Below are positions 28,258 through 39,159 of a stretch of 64,000 nt of DNA, piece after piece. The stretch is from Amoebophrya sp. A120 (Eukaryota; Sar; Dinophyceae; Syndiniales; Amoebophryaceae), in the NCBI GenBank assembly GCA_905178155.1, contig CAJINV010000005.1:3713253-3777252 (forward strand), read 5' to 3'. Within the stretch, counting starts at the first letter, position 1. Each line of letters starts with the position of its first letter. The notes under the pieces were generated by a model. It ran no database searches and was not told where the DNA came from. It saw only the letters and a list, made by a program, of their open reading frames with translations. The position numbers and the translations under genes are program-made.

Positions 28258-30093
28258 TCAAAGCTGCCTCCATTCCCGCACCACCTGTTGCGCGCGCAAC
28301 ACAAACACCTGCCAAAACGGGCTGGGTTTCCACGGCCGCCCCTCGGGAAAGGGCAGCCAGACCCTATCAAATGTAAAAATGTCTGGGTCTGGAAGATTGG
28401 AACTTGTCATGCTAAATCTGAATCAGGCAAAAAACTGTGTTGCATGAGTGGCAAAAGTTGTGCACTTTTGACCTAATCGCATCGTATCGTTTTGACATTT
28501 GACTCCTGTCAGGGTGGCGTTAGAACAGATTTAGCCTAATCGAGAGACAGTTTCTCATGCAGGATAGGCATGATAGAGCGCTCACAGAATCTGTCATGCG
28601 ATGTCCTACATGCCAGACCTCATGAGTCCTGGAAAACCTGCATGACACGTTTGGCATTCTTCCAGACCCAGACATTTTTACATTTGATAGACTCCGAGCG
28701 CGTGCAAAACCCCGAAAAAGCCGCCGAGCCCGTTGCAGTTGCCGTCTGTGCGGTCGGCCACGTAGCCGCCCGTGAATTTGTAGCATTTGCCGCGCCGTGC
28801 ATGGAAAAAGTGTCGCACTGGTAGACGTAGACGCTGCATTGCAAATTTTTGTAGAGGAGCGATGGAATTTGCATAGTGATATATGCTAAATCAGGACGAA
28901 AGCCAGATCTGTCATGCTGTCCCGCAATTCATTTCAGTGCGTTGAGCACGATACTTTTCCAGTGGATACGTCCGCGTGGAAGCTCATGCTGAGGACTTGG
29001 ACCGGCGTGAGCACGCGTTTGTGCGGGTTTGGCTTTAGCAATGTGTAAGAACTTCTGCGGCTGGAGATCGAGACAAGAGACGCGGCAGTACCAGTACCAG
29101 CATCAGTGTGGCTAAAAAGGCGGTCGTTTGTGACGGATACTGCCGGCGCCAGTGGCACGGAATCTTCCTGTTGTCCAGTGTTTGGTACTCCGCTTGCTCT
29201 GCCTGGTAACTCTAGCGGCCCTGCTTGGTACATATCTCCGCGAGAGAAAAACCACACGCGGTCCGGCTGAATATGAGAGCGCACAACTACTTTGCCCTGT
29301 AATTTATAAAATGAACAGCAATGCTGGACATCTCGGTAAGTCAAGAGTGGAAGTGGAAGTGGTACTGCTTTTGCATGACAAACCCACACAGAATCGCCGT
29401 GCTGCATCGGCTGCCGGACGAAGATGAACAATCTGTCATGCATACCCATACTTAGTACTGAGAAATCGGAAACAACAGAGTCCTTTTTTTTTTGGGCAAG
29501 ATGAGATGAGCCAGGGCAAGTTCTCGTGCACTCTCATACTCCAGAGGGTCTATTTGGAACCCGAAAAAATTCCCCCGCAGGTACGGAAACGTTTTCCGCA
29601 CTTGGAAACTGGAAAACGCGTCGACAAACTCCTTCTTGCTGAGCGGCCCCACCACGGGAAAAACGAAGCGAAAGTCCTCTGCGAGCAGACTCGGCTCCAG
29701 TGTGCCGAACTCCGCACGCAGAATGGCCTGCGTCAACGCGATCAGTTTCTCTCCGTTGTTCCGCACGTCTACTACTTCAGGCGGGTTGAAGTTTAGCGGG
29801 ATACTTGTAGTGGTTGCTGGTAAAACATCAGCAGGGGACGACGAGTTTGTCGTCGTGAAAGCCGCTGATCTAGTGTGTACGAGAGTTTCCGCCTCGTCCA
29901 GTACCTGGGGCAGGCCGTTTCCGAGCGCACCCTCGGAATTCTGGCGGTATTTCAGCAGCCCCGCATGGACTCCTTCCAGGTGCGGCAGGATGGCGCAGGG
30001 AAAGTTATGGGTGTGGAATCTTGAGAAGGCACAAACCGACGCAAAAGTCACGGTACTCGTGCTGGAAGATTGTATTGGTCGTATGGAGGACAA
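28258..30093 (-). CDS. SnoaL/NTF2-like fold protein split by three introner-like elements
   Basis: Conserved blocks appear in gene order: LLAEDFRFVFPVVGPLSKKE, FGFQIDPLE (exon ending 29539), PDRVWFFSRG and VLTPVQVLSMSFH (29266 to about 28960), KFTGGYVADR and GLGGFFGVLHALGV (about 28800-28690), then WLPFPEGRPWKPSPFW and a stop at 28258-28260. This order matches a SnoaL-like domain found in algal and protist proteins; its activity is not known to me. The right frame of the third and fourth exons is not the one with the longest open frame: only KFTGGYVADR...HALGV|WLPFPEG makes sense. The 5' end is unresolved: the frame is open to a TTG at 30093, and the true first exon may lie in the cluster at 30186-30945. 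Confidence 0.72.
28375..28689 (-). mobile_element. Introner-like element, family 1
   Basis: 315 bp with nearly perfect long inverted ends (TATCAAATGTAAAAATGTCT at left, its inverse ending ATTTTTACATTTGATA at right). Flanks are GACCC (28370-28374) and GACTC (28690-28694), four of five identical. Excision joins HALGV to WLPFPEG in the SnoaL-like gene. It is the longest well-preserved family-1 copy and has the cleanest termini here. Confidence 0.88.
28798..28967 (-). mobile_element. Probable introner-like element with imperfect ends
   Basis: About 170 bp separating VLSMSFHAD from KCYKFTGGY. Its ends are inverted copies of TGGAAAAAGTGTCGCAC (left) and GTGCGATACTTTTCCA-like sequence (right, as reverse complement). 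The host sequence SFHAD...GK resembles FFHARRGK at the far border, so the exact splice point is ambiguous. The target duplication cannot be fixed with confidence. Confidence 0.55.
29272..29538 (-). mobile_element. Introner-like element, family 2
   Basis: 267 bp starting TATGAGAGCGCACAACT and ending GTTCTCGTGCACTCTCATA, an imperfect inverted repeat shared with the elements at 43702 and 40617. Flanks CTGAA and CTCCA match at three of five positions. Excision with one flank joins FQIDPLE to PDRVWFFSR in frame. On the coding strand the 3' flank copy ends TTCAG, so the acceptor looks canonical while the donor (TATGAG) does not. Confidence 0.8.
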
Positions 30094-30185
30094 CAGTCAG
30101 TGCGCAGGAGCATGTTGCGGACTATCTACAGATACAGACTTCACGAAGGTAACATCGAGAGAATGTCGTACTAACTTCTTCTACT

Positions 30186-30945
30186 GTAACCTCGCCCCAG
30201 TGCTTGGACGCTAAAATTTTGTCCTGTAGTTGAATAACAAGACAGCGCTTCGCATCGACATCGACAATTGCAACATACAACAACTTCACACTCCTGTGTT
30301 TGTACAGCTCAAGATCCCCTTCCGATAAGCCTGCGTCGCCAGGTCCTCGACTTTCGCCCCAAAAACGAAGGAGATGAACCGGGAAAGGAAATCCGTTGCG
30401 AGCAGCACTATCACAGGAAAAAAGTGTTACAGTTACACATTTGTTGGAGTTTCTGCATCACAAACCTGCTCGACATGGCAAACAAAACCTGTGCTGCGCA
30501 AACTATATTAAGGGAAAACACGAATGAAATGAGGTTGGCAAGCATTTCCTGCATGACAGAGCTTGTCTGTCTTGCTTGTCTCCCATCAGAGTGTGTAACT
30601 GTAACACTTTTTTCTCACGATAAGCACGCAGTCCGACGTAATGCCCCCGGTCAGAAGGACGCAGCTTGCCAATGCGTGACCCGTGCAACGACGGGAGAAG
30701 GAGAGGGCTTTCCTGATGTATGTGGTATGATATTTGTTTTATGAACGTCGTGAATTCGTCACAATCAAGCACAAGCTTACAACGTGCTAATATGACATCG
30801 AGTCCGAAATCCTAATCCTGCCGCGGGGTGGAAAAAATAAAAAAAAGAGTCATGATGCAGGAAAAAGTCACCTACCAGACCTCCGTCATGGTACAGCGGA
30901 CCGCACCTCCAGCTGCCACGCAAGAGCGATACTCCCACTCCTTGA
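30186..30945 (-). CDS. Exon cluster, partial; possibly the 5' part of the SnoaL-like gene
   Basis: Exon 30945-30876 reads KEWEYRSCVAAGGAVRC and ends EVW at a GTAGGT donor (phase 2). It joins an exon starting at 30712 (acceptor ATCAG) that reads KALSFSRRCTGHALASCVL. An introner-like element then interrupts LTGGITSDCVL | LATDFLSRFISFVFGAKVED. A further piece near 30223-30186 reads DKILASKHWGEV after a CTACAG acceptor. The hydrophobic stretch suggests one membrane helix or a buried core. I recognise no family. No start codon was found, so exons upstream of 30945 probably exist. The gap to the SnoaL-like exon is of intron size, but the phase could not be matched. Confidence 0.5.
30419..30622 (-). 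mobile_element. Introner-like element, family 3, long perfect-looking TIRs
   Basis: 204 bp. The left end TATCACAGGAAAAAAGTGTT continues into CAGTTACACA; the right end is its inverse, ending TTTTTTCTCACGATA. The inverted repeat is about 31 bp with few mismatches. Flanks AGCAC (30414-30418 and 30623-30627) are identical. Excision joins GGITSDCVL to LATDFLSRF in frame. This family is unrelated in sequence to family 1 but has the same TAT...ATA ends and 5-bp duplication. Confidence 0.88.
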
Positions 30946-31557
30946 CTGAATAACCTCCTTTCTGTTCACGTCAATCCCGCACCAAGCACGTCGGAGGCGA
31001 ACACGGAGTGGAAGTGCTGCTCATCTTCATCTTCTTGAAATCGAATTTACGAGAGTTCCAGAGCATACGGGATCTCATGATACTCAACATGTTGACTCAT
31101 GTGCCTACAAAAGGGCAGCTCCGCTCACACCCATCCAGTAAGTAGTTGTTCGGCGTCTCATCAATCGCTCAAATTCGCTTGTGCAGCTCTTTCGTAAATA
31201 TGGATCGTCCGGTTCAGATCGTCCTCTACAACAGAGCTGAAGCTGGCAGCTGTTCCGGCCCCCCGTGGCCGTGAAACACAATTTGGAAGTTCGACTCGTC
31301 GCGTAATCGTTCCAACTTACTCTTTTTGGTGGGGTGTCAAATCGACGGAGAACAACAAGAGCAACAGATTTGTAATTCGCTTTTCTTTTAAGTACTCGAA
31401 GTCGAACTACAAAATTTGAATTGAGAAGCAGTGCCATTCCATTGCAAAGCATGGCACTACGACACGATATTTATTCGGCATTTTTCGATGGAAAAGAACG
31501 GAATCCGAGGCCATCTTCGCTATCAATCTGGAAACATAGAATAACAAGAAACCAACG

Positions 31558-32297
31558 TACCAAATATAGCCGCCGCGGCGGAGGTAGTGAGGTCGGTGGC
31601 GCTTTCTTGCCTCCACCCTGGCCGCGGACCGGCAGGGGGTCTGCTTTTTGTGGGCTCTCCATGCCGCCGTGGGTAAGGTTATGCCGCACGGCATGGCGGC
31701 CGGTTGAAAAACATGACGCACTTTTGGCAAATTTCCGAAATTCCTTACCGAAAGCCAGCCCCGACGCTATGGGCCCGATCCGGGCGCCACGGGGGGCGCC
31801 CAAAAACCAAAGAAAAATCGGGCCCATAAGATGCAGACTGGCTTCGCGCGTCCGGCGCGCTTTGTCTTTTTTGCGTGTTTATTTTTCGCGCCGGCGCTTT
31901 TTGCAAAGCTTGTCCCGATTAGAAAACGCCGAAAAGGCGGCCGCTTTCGCGGCCGCCCAAAATGCTCCCAAATCGAGGCCGCGCCATGCGGTTTCGCTGT
32001 TCTGGCTTTGGGCGCGTTTTTTCTGGGCGCCCTTTTGGGCGCCCCAAATCGACAGAATCTCACGCGGCTGGCGCCTCAGAAGGGTGCCCCTTTTGCCGGC
32101 TCCCCTGCGTCGTTTTATCAATCGGCGACCGATAGAATCCGCAGGCGATTCGTTGAAGACAAAGCCAAACAGGCTGGCACGCTTTGACTTTTTTCATGCG
32201 GAAAAACGCAGAACAGCATTACAGACTGCCGGTCGTTTTTGCCGGGACATGTCAAGAAAACTGCCAGGTTGGAGCCGTTCGGTGACCTCACTACATA
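31558..32297. repeat. Dispersed GC-rich hairpin repeat, copy 2
   Basis: 740 bp, the same orientation and ends as 15463-16194 (TACCAAATATAGCCGCC at left, GGTGACCTCACTACATA at right), with scattered substitutions and small indels. The inverted TAGTGAGGTC/GACCTCACTA pair, the GCGGCCGC hairpin and the GGGCGCCC hairpin are conserved. The flanking sequence is unrelated to copy 1. It lies between genes, or in a 5' intron not resolved here. Confidence 0.82.
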
Positions 32298-32486
32298 AAA
32301 TCATGATCATCCGCTGCCTTATTCATCATATCCCCGGGTATTTGCATTAGCATTTGGGACGGGCTAGTTGTCGTTTCCCTCGCCGTTTCCTTGTCGTCTC
32401 CCTTGCCGCCTTGTTGTCGGTTCTGGGTAGCGCCACCCTTGTCTTTCCCAGAGTTTTGTAACAATTAAACCACCTAGCTAGGGTAT

Positions 32487-32624
32487 CCGAGTTAGTTGTC
32501 CGTTCGGACGACTAACTCGGAATTTGCCGCGGGCGGCCTTTTCCCTCGGGCATCGCGGAGGTCCAAACATGCCAACAGCCCACAAGGCAAAGGCTTCCCG
32601 CGTGGTCAAATTCCGAGTTAGTCG
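32487..32624. repeat. Palindromic inverted-repeat block, MITE-like
   Basis: A hairpin at 32487-32520 has arms CCGAGTTAGT and ACTAACTCGG plus an inner GTCCG/CGGAC stem. The right arm also pairs with a third copy at 32609-32624: ACTAACTCGGAATTTG against CAAATTCCGAGTTAGT, bracketing about 115 bp. It lies just beyond the stop of the EF-hand gene (32664), so it could form part of its 3' untranslated region or end signal, or be a small nonautonomous transposon. Confidence 0.6.
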
Positions 32625-32663
32625 CCCGCCCGCACGGGCAGGCAATTTCATCGGATATACTGG

Positions 32664-34352
32664 TTAGTAGTTGGTCCAATTGTTACTCTCTTCTCGTTCT
32701 GCACGTGTTAGCGGACGCGGCGTTCTCCACCAAACCACCTGGTGCCCAGCGACGACATTCGGATTCGATGGGCTCCCGCTTGTGGGCACCCGCGCAGCGC
32801 TTTCATCTGATCCCACGACATTGACACGATCGTCATCGAAATCATGCTCGATGTCTTGGATCTGACTGTTTGGGTCCTCCGTCGCCTCGCCCTCCTCCTC
32901 GGGCCTCGGATTACGGCCACGACACAAACGGCTAAGCATTCCACGACCAGGAACATAGTCCCTCCATCCTCTAGCGGTCGTGAACGTAGTTTCTAGCATG
33001 CTTGCTGTGGTTGCACCGGCCAAACCGGCAGTGCCGTTGCTCGTGCCGCCATCGCGCTCTTCGAAGAGCTGCTTTTCGTGCTGCGGTCGGCCGTGGTGCC
33101 CCTCCTCCTGCGGGTCCTTGCGCGTACTGTTGTACACGTACACCACAACCTCGGCCGGGGTCAGTTTGGCATCCCCATTCGCATCCACCCCGCGCGGCGG
33201 GGCCGGACACTCCGTTTTATCCAGCACATGGTTCTTGTCCGTGTCCAGCGCGCTGAACTCCGCGATTATCTCGGCGACGATGGACTCCAGCTCCGCGAAC
33301 ATCCCGGAAGTGCTACTTTCCGCCGCAGCCACTGATCCGGCAGGAAGACCAAACAACGGGATCGAGTCAACCAGCTGCCGCATCATCAGGCGAGTCAAGT
33401 CTTTGGACACCTGATACGAATGGTTTTTAATTTGGATTTTTCAATGTGAAGTTTCACGTTACAAACACAAACAGGCTTAATAGATCAGGCTTGAATTTAC
33501 AGTTAGTTTATTGCTGCTGTCACTTGACCACCCCAACTGCAGTTCCTCCTCCTACAACGAACGCAAGAACATCTTTTTATTTATTTAGGTTCTTACAACT
33601 TCTAAGAGTAGAACTCGTCGCCTATTATACCCGATCAATGTTGTCCATTTCCAATTTCGCGTTCAGTTCGAAAAATTCCGCGCGGACGCGTTGGCGGACC
33701 GCGTCGTCCAGTCGGTCCTGCGCCTTCAAGCGGGTACCCTTATCAAATGCAAAAGTGTCTGGGTCTGGAAACTTGTGATGCTGGGGGGCGTCTCATAATG
33801 AGGCCACAAGTGCTGGCTCAGCATGACAAGTTTCTGAGCTTCTAGGTGTTGCCTATTCTGCATGACAAAGACAAACTGCGTTTCTGCATCACAGAAAAAT
33901 GGAGCTCTTGGGTAACGTGCATGACAGATTTAAGAGTCATGCCAGAGAAGCATGACAAACATGCATTCTTCCAGACCCAGACATTTTTACATTTGATAAC
34001 CCTCGTTGAGGAGCAACATGTTCGTCAACGTCGCCAGCTCGGTGTCTTCCTCCTTCGCAACCCCAACCGTCGTTGTCTCCTCCAAAAAAGACGTGCTTGA
34101 GAAGGGGTTCGTGTCAGTGGAAGGCACGGGAGAAAAGGAAGCGGTAGTGGAGGTTGCGGTTGGGTCGTTTTGGTCTTCGAGTTCGTACGTTTGCTTCAGC
34201 TGCGCTATGGAATGGAAAGCTGTTGCTGCACGACCTTTCGTGCCATACCCATATGCGGGAAAAAAAAAGCTTCGTGGTTGTGGAGATGCCGTTACCTTGT
34301 TCCGCGACAAAGAGGCAAGGAGAAGGTAGAGAAAAAGAGCAGTTGAGAGCAT
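32664..34352 (-). CDS. Signal-peptide EF-hand protein
   Basis: Exons 34352-33999, 33735-33631 and 33410-32664 give 401 residues. The ATG at 34352 opens a hydrophobic leader (MLSTALFLYLLLASLS), suggesting secretion or membrane targeting. The middle is Ser/Thr-rich and then helical (TRLKAQDRLDDAVRQRVRAE). Exon 3 has a paired EF-hand-like region: DTDKNHVLDKTE followed by DANGDAKLTPAEVVVYVY, with Asp/Asn/Glu at calcium-ligand positions. The first loop is a good D-x-D-x-N match; the gap between the loops is shorter than usual. The C-terminal part is acidic and disordered. The first intron is an introner-like element; the second (33630-33411) is GT-AG (GTATAA...TCAG), phase 0. Role: probably calcium-binding, partner unknown. 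Confidence 0.78.
33741..33998 (-). mobile_element. Introner-like element, family 1
   Basis: 258 bp with left end TATCAAATGCAAAAGTGTCT and right end ACATTTTTACATTTGATA, flanked by identical ACCCT (33736-33740 and 33999-34003). Excision joins MLLLNEG to TRLKAQDRL in frame. The body is strikingly similar to the element at 6368-6620 (shared GCTGGCTCAGCATGACAAG and AGATTTAAGAGTCATGCCAG), so these two belong to one recently active subfamily. Confidence 0.9.
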
Positions 34353-34929
34353 GATGTACTCAGTACTGCTTGCATAATGTCCGACATGGGCATGGCAAGT
34401 TACGCTTGCAAGACGATATGGGCATGGCATAGTTACTGCAATCATCTTTCCGCATGATATGCGCCATCAGTGCTGCTTTGTCCTGCGAAAGGGCCTTTAC
34501 CTGTTATGTCATCGAAGAAAAAAGTGTTTTTCAAAAATGTAGTTGCATCCGAGTTTTGTTTGTGATGCACGATCGAGAGGCAGCACGAGGACGACGTACT
34601 AGAGTTTTGGCTTTTATTTGGCACGAAAATCATTTACCGACGCCCTCCTGTAACACTACATCACGAGTCCAGTTCGTCGTATCATACCTGCTCCTGTAGG
34701 CTCAAAATCATCGCGTCGGAGTGCTTCGTGTCAAGACTTGCGCTACTGGCTGCTCCGGTATGGAAAAGCCAAAGAAACTGTCCTCAGAGGCACAAACTAC
34801 GGACTGCAGGCATAATTTTCCGTATAGAGTACGTGAAGTCTATGAAAAGGTAGGTACAACACTCGTGGTCGAAGACAAACGTCCAATCCCAGCGTTTGCG
34901 AACGCGCGGAGTGTCACTAGAAGATCACT

Positions 34930-35488
34930 CCACGATCTGTAACACGACCAGGAAGATGGCTTTGGTCGTTTCTTTCGCTTTCCATACGTCTTAACTTTCG
35001 ATGGATTCTGCATAGCCGCAGAGGAGTCGATCGTCACCATCTCGTCCGGCGACTATCCTATGTCAAATCTTCACCCTCGAGGATCATCAAGTTGCGATAA
35101 AAAACGCATTAAGTAACTATTTTATGCAGAAAGCTGGTTCTTGCTGCCAATTACAGATCTACGCATAAAATTGTAATTGAATGCGAGCAGGAAGGTCTAT
35201 ACAAAAAAAAAATTGCACATAGGATAGCTCATCGGAAAACTGGTCGATGGCGGTGGCGACCCCGAATGCCCCCAGAACCAAGGTAAGACAGGTCATTACG
35301 TACGCGGAAAGGATGCACGTATGGAGCCAAAAATCAAAGGGACTTGACAGACCCGCTTTCGTTTTCAGTGTTCTTGTCGGACCACTTTTCAACAACATTG
35401 CGGCACTTGTGCAAGGACTCTGTCCCAGCGCCGTCCCCGTGGTCCTCCCGCGGTCGATTTTGCTGCGCCGCGTGCGGAGCAGCGACAT
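34930..35488 (-). CDS. Weak candidate: small membrane protein
   Basis: An ATG at 35488 opens MSLLRTRRSKIDRGR and a hydrophobic stretch FWLHTCILSAYVMTCLTLVL followed by GAFGVATAIDQF. A second open segment, about 35027 downward, reads SPDEMVTIDSSAAMQNPSKV then a basic run YGKRKKRPKP. A splice between them (acceptor GATAG) is plausible but not proven. The basic start and one long or two short helices are the only arguments for coding. The 34353-36481 interval otherwise contains nothing I can support. Confidence 0.3.
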
Positions 35489-36481
35489 CTTGATACAACT
35501 AGATGTTGACCAGGAGATCACAGTAACATCTGAAGCGCGGAAGCAAGAGAAGTTTACTCCTTTTTCCCGGCTATGTCATGTCCATGCGTCATGTGCGAAT
35601 CGCAGTATAGGACTTGACCATCTTTGTTATGAAGCAGCGCGGAAGGAAGAGCGCTCTCGCTCCACTCAGGCACGCATTCTGAAATCCATGTAGTTTATGG
35701 CTTCTCTCTGAACTAGAGTTCAATGGTGCCCCACGGCACAGGGTCTAAACTCAAAAAAAATAGAGAAGTCTTGCTTAAATATCAGTCTACTACGCGGAAA
35801 CAAGGAACCGAACCGTGAACCTTATTTGGAAGATCTTGCTGCTTTGCAACACATAGTCACACCGTTCTTAACCGCTGACGAAGGTATATTAAATGGGACG
35901 CAGGGCGGATGTCGTGGTGCCGATAAACCATGTACGGTCTGCTCTTCTTTCTAACTATCGCACCAATCTCCAGCGCAAATTTCACATGTGGATAAAACAG
36001 CTAAGAGACGACATCGTTCGAGAACAGCAGCAAACACCCAAGCTGAGGCGGTCCTCTTGAGCGGTAGTCTGAGCAGCAGCTGTGCCACTGTAGCTTCATA
36101 AGTTGACGTAACTTGTTTGTTAGGCTCTTTAGCAGGGGAGCTTGTATTCGTTGCTGAATCACTCTCGATGTAGCTCTTTATTCGGGTAAAAACTTTATCG
36201 CGCTCCATGAGAAAATGCACCCACTGAAGCTGAACCGCAGGGGGTCCCTAAAGGTCACACAGCACGTTGACTTTTTTTGATGTTGCAAATAGCAATACTG
36301 GTGGGCAGGTAGAGCTGACAGGCGTCGCGGTGTTGAAAAAAATCTACTTGGTACAAAATTCCCAGTTGCAAAGAAGCCTGTTGAGAGGGCTTCTTCCTCG
36401 AGAATTTTAGAAGCTCGAATCGCCGACTACTACTTGTACAACTTGCCATGCTCTTCAAACCACCGCAAGGTCACAAACAAC

Positions 36482-37892
36482 TCAGTCTTCCTTTACTTCC
36501 CCGATAGGCAGGTGGCCACAGTGATTCTCGATGGCCATACACACATCGTTAAACAGGTGCTCCACAACTAGATAGCCTTCCACGTCGAAGTAGCGGCTGA
36601 CGCACTCGGCGTTGACGGTGGGCTCCGTGTTCCGGGAACCCCGCACGTCGATGATCAGTTCCGAGGTGTTTTCTTCCATTCCGATCGAACCAGTATGCCA
36701 AGAAAGGTGCTGGTTGCGGGGGTTGTTTGAATCAAGTCGAAAAGTTCGTCTTTTTTGCAGAACAAGTACTAGTACACGTAAGCGGCCTCCTTATTTTCGT
36801 GCTGAACAACATGACCGACATCAAACAAAGCATCTCGCACAGACCAGAACAAGACCATGCGATCGCCTCGTGGGCCCTTGATGCATTCAAGATTTTTGTT
36901 AAAAACATGTACTTGCAGCACAAATAGGAGCTTCTTGTACTTGATGATCCTTATCCTTTGGATTTCTTGCAGCGACGTAGATCTAGATGTATAGACACAT
37001 TCTTTCATGTTGAGCATGACATCAACATGTTATGAGCTTGCCGCCGATGAGCTTCATCACATGTCGAAACCTTAAGTTTCGTTCTGAATTAGACTTGATG
37101 CAAAAGAACTCCCTCACGCCCACCATTGTTGCCGGGATCATAAACGTGCACCGAGTGGTTGTCAAAGTCCCGCAAGGAGTAGACGTTTGCCGGCCCGAGC
37201 GCCCACATGTCGATGTAAGTGACAATCGCTGCGATGAGGGTATACAACAGTACGAACGGCAGCAACGTGTCTTTGTCCTGCGGGAATTTCAGCCGCACCA
37301 CGGTATAGGTGCCCAGGGCGCAGGCCAGGACGGAGCAGAACAGACGGATGTCCAGCCAGTAGGTGCACTCCTCAAAACCGGCATCCTGCATGATATCCTG
37401 CAGCATATCGCAGACGCACTTGTGGTGGTTATGCAATGCAAATTTTGCACCGCTGCACACTCGTACAAGAAAACGCATAGACAAAATCAAAAAAGGCACA
37501 GCACATTCCTTGCCATACTCAAACAATAGGTTGCATCAAAAAGACTTTCGTCATGCTGAAACAGCAACATCTGTACGTTGCGTGCGGCGAGAGCACTACA
37601 TTCATTGTGGATAGCAGTCGGGTTTGGAGTAGAGCGCCGCGGTTCGGTTGATATCCGGACTGTCCGCGACGATGTCGCGCACCATGTCATCGGAAAAGTA
37701 CTGCGAATAGTAGTCCACAGAAGCACCTCCCTTGGTCCCGCTCGACTGTTTGTGGGTTTTCTGGTCATGCTGCTTGTTTTTCTTGTTTTTCCCCTTGTTC
37801 ACCTGTTGCAGCTCGATCTCGCCGCCGTGGTGGTCCCCATTGTTGGAGGTGGAACCCCCCTTGTTCTTGTTGCCATTGTTCTTCTTTCCCAT
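36482..37892 (-). CDS. Signal peptidase complex subunit 2 (SPC25) homologue
   Basis: The ATG at 37892 opens a Lys/Asn/Gly-rich N-terminus. Exon 1 (37892-37614) ends YYSQYFSDDMVRD...SKPDC. Exon 2 (from 37424) has DMLQDIMQDAGFEECTYWLD, then IRLFCSVLACALGTYTVVRL, FPQDKDTLLPFVLLY and TLIAAIVTYIDMWALG: two membrane hairpin helices separated by the F-P-x-D-K motif, as in SPC25. Exon 3 (about 36913-36785) reads VHVFNKNLECIKGPRGDR. Exon 4 (about 36690-36482) reads ENTSELIIDVRGS and YFDVEGYLV, ending at a stop after VKED. In other eukaryotes this subunit sits in the ER membrane and supports signal-peptide cleavage. The first intron is introner-like; the borders of exons 2-4 were placed only by family order. 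Confidence 0.78.
37430..37613 (-). mobile_element. Probable introner-like element in the signal peptidase gene
   Basis: 184 bp starting TATGCAATGCAAAT and ending TTCATTGTGGATA, weakly inverted. Flanks GTGGT (37425-37429) and GCAGT (37614-37618) share three positions. Excision with one flank gives SKPDC joined to HKCVCDMLQDI in frame. The termini fit the TAT...ATA rule, but the TIR is too diverged to assign a family. Confidence 0.55.
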
Positions 37893-38859
37893 TTTTGATG
37901 CGTGCGAGACGTTGACGTCGAGCAGCTTCGCACCTCGACTGCTCGAGATGAGATATTTTTGGCAACCTATTTACCAAAAGAAGAACAACGCTATGTATCT
38001 CTACTGGGGTTATTGGATTTTTCAACTGTTTTTAGCGAAGTTACTTGTTGCGTGTGACTCTGTCTCTGAGTCTGAGTCTGACTATAAATCGCTATACATA
38101 AAAATACTGGTCAACAAACTTTTCGTGTTTTTTCAAGTTGATTGTACTTAGTAAAAATCGCAGTACAGAGGACTCATATGACGGGTCGTGCATTACCGGT
38201 TTTTATCGCCCCTTTTTACGTCTGTCGCCATTGTCAAAAGAACTCACTATGGAAACATGTCGCTTGTGGAAAAATTGAAAGGCCCGAAGATTTGAAGTCG
38301 TGTTCTGTTGTAGCTATTGATGTAATATACAATGTATTCATGGACTTTGTCTCTATCTTCATCGTCTTGGTTATGTAAGTTTATTGTGATGTCGCTGAAT
38401 AATTCAATTCTGATTTACATTGTGAAATTATGGTACTAGTATGTGAATATTTCAAGGAGGCATAAAGGCGGGTCTGCAGCACTTCAACTTGCAGTTCTAG
38501 AACTTCTACCTTAATAGGCAATGCATAGCTCTGGCGCTCCTTCGGGAGCAAATGGAATAAAATCCGATGGTACAGTATCAAAAATCTTGGAGTTGTGAGA
38601 TCCTTCGGACATCTTCTATCAGACGTGGCATTGCGCTTGCGCTTGAGCCAAAGAGGATCTTTCACTTTTGAAATTGAAGGAGCGAGATCATGTTGCTCTT
38701 TGACATCGATCTCTACTCGTCCACTTCCTCTTGTGCAAAAATACTGTTATTGCCGTGAAAACAAAGGTTCAGTCGCACAGCCTGAATTACAGCGGGAACA
38801 CATTCATCATCAAATTCGAAAAGAATCTATCATGATTTCACACGACAAAAGCGCTCGAG
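37893..38859. other. AT-rich intergenic gap
   Basis: Nearly 1 kb, clearly AT-richer than the coding regions, with only short open frames. It separates the candidate at 38860-39159 from the signal peptidase start. No element termini found. Confidence 0.5.
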
Positions 38860-39159
38860 TTATCGCACCTCCTTCTGTGCTGACTTCTGAGCTGCTTTGA
38901 TGTCTTCTTCCGCATAGTTTCTCATCTTCGCTTTGTTGAATTGGGCAAAATCGTAGTTGCGATCTGTCAGTCTGTAGTTTCTTCGAATACCAGAACGGTT
39001 TCAGTTCTCCAGCTTTTTGTTCCATTTCTCTTCTTCGGCCGCAGCTACTCGTCCCCACGACCGCATCACGGATCCGCCGCCACGAATTCGAGGCCCAATT
39101 CCTCCGCTTCTCCCACGGAGGATAGCAGCCGCGACATACTCTCCGGTTTCGACGCCCAT
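38860..39159 (-). CDS. Candidate small basic protein, possibly with one intron
   Basis: From an ATG at 39159 the frame reads MGVETGEYVAAAILRGRSGG and IGPRIRGGGSVMRSWGRV, ending EEEKWNKKLEN at an in-frame stop. A second segment resumes as RRNYRLTDRNYDFAQFNKAK and NYAEEDIKAAQKSAQKEVR, with a stop at 38860-38862. The charge pattern and aromatic periodicity look like real protein. A short intron is needed between the segments but its borders are unclear. It might instead be the 3' exons of the kinase-like gene upstream. No family recognised. Confidence 0.4.

Larger units (their letters stand above)
30946..32663. other. Region without a supported gene, holding repeat copy 2 and a palindromic repeat
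   Basis: About 1.7 kb. It may contain undetected 5' exons of the gene at 30186-30945. Otherwise it holds the second 740-bp repeat (31558-32297) and the inverted-repeat block at 32487-32624. A 115-codon minus-strand frame (31105-31452) and a 309-codon plus-strand frame through the repeat have no coding support. Confidence 0.5.

Noticed and set aside
31421-32350. 309-codon plus-strand open frame in repeat copy 2
   Set aside because: Broken in copy 1 and composed of GC-biased residues; no family signature.
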